The translations under genes and the position numbers were made by a program. Under the pieces are notes generated by a model. That model ran no database searches and was not told the DNA's origin. It saw nothing but the letters and a program-made list of their open reading frames with translations. From Candidatus Altimarinota bacterium (lineage in GTDB: Bacteria; Patescibacteriota; Gracilibacteria; BD1-5; UBA6164): 56,790 bases of DNA. The stretch covers positions 1-56,790 of the forward strand of contig CALREY010000011.1 of NCBI GenBank assembly GCA_943356435.1, given 5' to 3'. Shown one piece after another: positions 53,494-56,790 of the stretch (its first letter is position 1; each line of letters opens with the position of its first letter).

Positions 53494-55177
53494 ACATTGT
53501 GATACTAGATTTGAAATAACTGATAAAGATTCGGAGTTTTACGAAAAAGTAAGTCCAGTTTTTGCATGAAAAAAGTATAATATTCCTAGTCCTACTCTAT
53601 GTCCAGAATGTAGACAGCAAAGAAGATTATCTTTTAGAAATGAGAGAAATTTATATAAGAGAAAATGTGATTTTAGTGATAAATTAATATTTTCTTTTTA
53701 TCCTCAAAATGTAGAATTTCCTGTTTATGATAGAGATATTTGGCATAGTGATAAATGGGATGCTACAACATATTGAATAGATTTTGATTTTTGAAAGTCA
53801 TTTTTTGAACAATTTTTGTTACTTAGAAATTCAGTACCACATTTTTCAAAAAGTGTTTTAAATTGAGAAAACTGTGATTATTCAAATAATTTTTCAAACT
53901 GTAAAAATTGTTATTTATGCTTCAATTGATGAGAATGAGAAGATTGTTACTATAGTATAAATTTTAAAGATGTTAAAAATTGTGTAGATTGTTATCAGAC
54001 AAATTTTTCTGAAAATTGTTATTGATGTATTGATTGTCAAAATTGTAATAAGGTATTTTTCTGACAAGATTCTAGTAATTGTTTTGATAGCTATTTTATC
54101 AAAAATTGTGTATGATGTCAGAATTGTTTTGGCTGTAAAAATTTAACAAATAAATCATATTGCATTGAGAATAAACAATATTCAAAAGAAGATTATTTTT
54201 TAAAATTATCTGAGATTATAAAAAATACTAGTTTTGAAAATTTAAAAGTTAAATTTAGTAATTTTTTCTTATCATTACCAGAAAAGAGTTTTCATTGATT
54301 AAATAACGAAAATTGTATATGAGATTATATAAATAACTCAAAAAATGTTAATAAATCTAATGATATTGTATCTTGTGAAAATATTAAGTACTGTGCAAAT
54401 ATAAAAGAAAATTCTAAAAATTTAATGGATGTTGATTTATTTTGATGGATTTTAAATAATTGTTATGAGTCAGGTGTTATATGAGATTCTGGAAATAAAT
54501 TACTTTTTTGTTTTGATTGTTGGGAAAATGTAGATAATTTATTATATTGTATGAATTGTGTAGAGAATAGCAAAAATTGTTTTGCATCTGTCTGAATTAG
54601 AGCTAAGGAATATTGTATATTAAATAAACAATACACAAAAGAAGAATATGAAATCCTTGTTCCAAAGATCATAGAACATATGAAAAAAACATGAGAGTGG
54701 TGAGAATTTTTCCCAAGCTCAATTTCTCCATTTTGATACAATGAAACAGTAGCACAAGAATATTTTCCATTAACAAAAGAAGAATCAGAAAAAAAATGAT
54801 TTAATTGGTCAACTTACGAAGCACCATTTCCAAAAGTAGAAAAAGTGATAAAAGCAAGTATGTTGCCAGAAAATATAGCAGATATACCAGATGATATACT
54901 AAACTGGGCAATAGAATCTGAATTGGAGTCAACAGAGGGCTTTAGCCCTTTGTATAGAATAATAGGGCAAGAGCTAGAATTTTATAGAAAACATAATTTA
55001 CCAATCCCAAAAAGACATCCAGACCAAAGACATATAGATAGAATGAAACTAAGAAATCCTAGAAAATTGTATGATAGAAAATGTGATAATTGTGGAGTAG
55101 ATATGAAAACGACTTATAGTCCAGAAAGACCCGAGATTATTTATTGTGAAAAGTGTTACGAGAAAGAAGTATATTAA
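53450..55177 (+). CDS. Cys-rich repeat protein, type A, array member 4
   Basis: 575 residues with the most regular form of the family. C14-x2-C17 and C51-x2-C54 (CPEC, followed by RQQRRLSFRNERNLY) make an N-terminal zinc-binding module. WHSDKWDATTYGIDFDFGK and FFEQFLLL follow. About 130 residues of closely spaced Cys pairs come next (CKNCYLCF, CIDCQNCN, CVGCQNCFGC), each unit of 8-15 residues. KSYCIENKQYSKEDY and EYCILNKQYTKEEYEILVPK close the two solenoid parts. FFPSSISPFGYNETVA, ELEFYRKHNLPIPKRHPDQR and the ribbon CDNC...CEKC complete it. A small palindrome (AGGGCTTTAGCCCT, near 54938) replaces the 'ESGRPFR' segment. Cytosolic by sequence; function unknown. Confidence 0.82.
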
Positions 55178-55198
55178 ATATATTTTAACTAAAATTTT

Positions 55199-56734
55199 AT
55201 GTCAAATCTAAAATACTGGGAGGATAAAATTAAAGAGAAGAGAAAAAATACAGATTTTAGGAAATTTATTAAAGAAATAGCAAGTTGGTCAAGTTTATCA
55301 TTTTATAAAATTGATTGAAATATTACTAGATGTCCTAAAAGTAATAGATTAAAAGAAGTGGTAATAGCTAGTAAGTTTGATGAAAATGAAAAACCAATGA
55401 AAGAATATAATTTTTCATTAGATTTTTTTACTAATTATGGAAATTTATTTAGTGAAAATCCCTTTTCAGCTGTTATAGATTTATGATGAAATGAGAATAC
55501 AAATTATTCAGATTGTACATTTAATTCAAAAAATGTTTATTTATCAAATACTACTATTTGAGCTCAAAATGTTTTTTATTCTTTGTCTACGAAGATGAAT
55601 TCTACAAATGTTTTTGACTCTGTTGTAGTTTGGAGTAATTGTGAAAATATATATTCTAGCACATGAATAATAAATTCTTATAATATTTTTTATTCTAGTT
55701 TTATTAATGATTCAAATAATATTTGGTTTAGTTCAAATTTGACTGGATGTAGTGAATGTTTTTGATGTAATAATTTGATAAATAAATCATACTGTATCAA
55801 TAATCTAGAGTATAGTAAAGAAGAATATTTGAAATTTAAAAAAGATTTATTAGAAAAAAAAGATAAATATATAGATTGGTACGATACTACTTCAAATACT
55901 ACATGAAATAATATTTGAGCAGTGGATAGTAAATGAGAATATATAATAAATTCACAAAATGTTATAAATGGAAAATATTGCTTTAATATAAATAATTGAA
56001 ATAATGTATTAATAACATGAGGTGATAAAGATGAGATTATGTTTGATAGTATTTTAACTGGTTCTTGAGTTTGTAGCGATTTTTATTGAGTAATAAATTC
56101 ATGACCATCATGTCAAAATCTATACATTTGTGCACATATTACATTATCTTCCAACTTATATTATTCTTATAATTGTAATAATTGTAGTTATTGCATCTGA
56201 TGTGTATGATTAAAAAACAAATCATATTGTATATTAAATAAACAATACACAAAAGAAGAATACAATGATTTAGCGGACAAGATATTTAGTCAAATGGAAG
56301 TAGATGGAACACTATGAGAATTTTTCCCATGAGAATTAAATCCATTTTATTTCAATGATACTATGGCATATTTATTAGATGATAGTTTCACAAAGCAGGA
56401 AGTAGAAAAGCAGTGATATATGTGGAGAGATGCAGAGATCAAAGTAGATATACCAGAATGAGTGGAAGTAATAAAAACAACTCCCCCTGCTCGTGCCTCG
56501 CTTCCCCCTCAATTGAGGGGGACTGAGGGGGAGTTTGTTTCTGACTATCAATGATATGACTCAAACGGTAACTGGCAAATAAATCCAGAAATACTAAAAA
56601 AAGTAATAAAAGATGAAAAGTGAAATATATATAGAATAGTGCAAATGGAATACGATTTTTTGATGAAACATTGACTACCATTACCAGAAATTCATTGGCT
56701 AGATAGAATCAAAATGTGATTTAAGTTTAAATAA
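55199..56734 (+). CDS. Cys-rich repeat protein, type B, array member 5
   Basis: 511 residues. The N-terminal half is diverged from members 2 and 3 (MSNLKYWEDKIKEKRKNTDF) but has the same blocks: SNLTGCSECFGCNNLINKSY, NLEYSKEEY, NNCSYCIGCVGLKNKSYCIL and NKQYTKEEYNDLADK. The C-terminal half is nearly the same as that of member 3, including the in-frame repeat. It starts 21 bases after member 4 and lacks zinc ribbons, as other type B members do. Confidence 0.8.
56479..56538. repeat. In-frame palindromic repeat in array member 5
   Basis: Same sequence and codon position as the elements in members 2 and 3. Confidence 0.92.
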
Positions 56735-56746
56735 TAAAAACATACT

Positions 56747-56790
56747 ATGACATTTATAAGCGAAAAAGTTATAGAAACAAAACAATGCAA
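56747..56790 (+). CDS. Cys-rich repeat protein, type A, array member 6 (3' partial)
   Basis: Only 14 complete codons are in the window: MTFISEKVIETKQC. They match the start of member 4 at all but two positions, up to the first zinc-knuckle Cys. The gene begins 12 bases after member 5 and continues beyond the window, so the array is longer than six genes' worth of visible sequence shows. Confidence 0.75.
   Translation, partial: MTFISEKVIETKQC

Larger units (their letters stand above)
56378..56790 (+). repeat. Junction repeat copy 2 (end of member 5, start of member 6)
   Basis: Second copy of 53081-53493, running to the window edge. It shows that a type B-type A unit of about 3.3 kb was duplicated in tandem. 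Confidence 0.85.

Noticed and set aside
51622-56538. CRISPR array or insertion sequences as explanation of the repeats
   Set aside because: There is no regular spacer length, no cas gene and no transposase; the elements are short inverted repeats, some inside genes.
2011-56734. Dozens of apparent premature stops or frameshifts (UGA) in otherwise good genes
   Set aside because: They fall on conserved glycines and the frames close at TAA or TAG; this is code 25, not decay or selenocysteine.

Overview
The window comes from a bacterium that reads UGA as glycine. Nearly every long gene looks broken under the standard code but becomes one intact frame when UGA is read as Gly. Those UGA codons fall on invariant glycines, for example in the MutS P-loop GPNMGGKS, helicase motif VI HRIGRTGRAG, a Nudix box and a GHSLGG lipase elbow. 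The only tRNA-Trp here has anticodon CCA. With the very high A+T content, small genes without Shine-Dalgarno sites and an uncharacterised Cys-rich family, this points to the candidate phyla radiation: Candidatus Absconditabacteria (SR1) or Gracilibacteria, genetic code 25. The two cannot be told apart from this sequence. Stops are TAA (most) and TAG.

Layout. 1-1593: end of a large repetitive surface protein with a fibrinogen-like YCD domain. 1724-5912: translation block of tRNA-His, rpsA, rpsB, a DUF4870-like membrane protein, tsf and tRNA-Trp. 6036-13895: accessory stretch with a tRNA 3'-end remnant, two unknown membrane proteins, lipoproteins, dinD, a Nudix hydrolase and a GuaB1-type IMPDH/GMP reductase. 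14012-20387: a minus-strand efflux operon (RND pump, TetR regulator, membrane fusion lipoprotein) with a candidate operator on its promoter. 20504-31797: HerA-like ATPase, RNase II/R, CorA, DEAD-box helicase, RdgB, MscS and two unknown proteins; convergent pairs share terminator hairpins that also contain both stop codons. 31945-32907: purC, with no UGA, a good Shine-Dalgarno site and different base use, so probably acquired. 33008-35192: a structured RNA leader followed by a DeaD/CsdA-type helicase.

35322-45018 is a polymorphic-toxin locus. It holds a 2279-residue subtilase-LamG-RHS protein, a candidate immunity gene, an orphan RHS cassette with a different lipase-like tip and its own candidate immunity gene, and a decayed third RHS fragment. 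After a baseplate-J-like membrane protein and an N-terminally short MutS, 48475-56790 is a tandem array of six large Cys-rich paralogues, the last cut by the window edge. They are of two types, one with zinc-ribbon-like Cys pairs at both ends and one without. This array is the best candidate here for an undescribed system.

Palindromic repeats of one loose family (pyrimidine-rich arm, short loop, purine-rich arm) lie between genes, and at five places they lie inside genes in frame, as Rickettsia palindromic elements do. All functional calls are from reading the sequence; no database search was possible.
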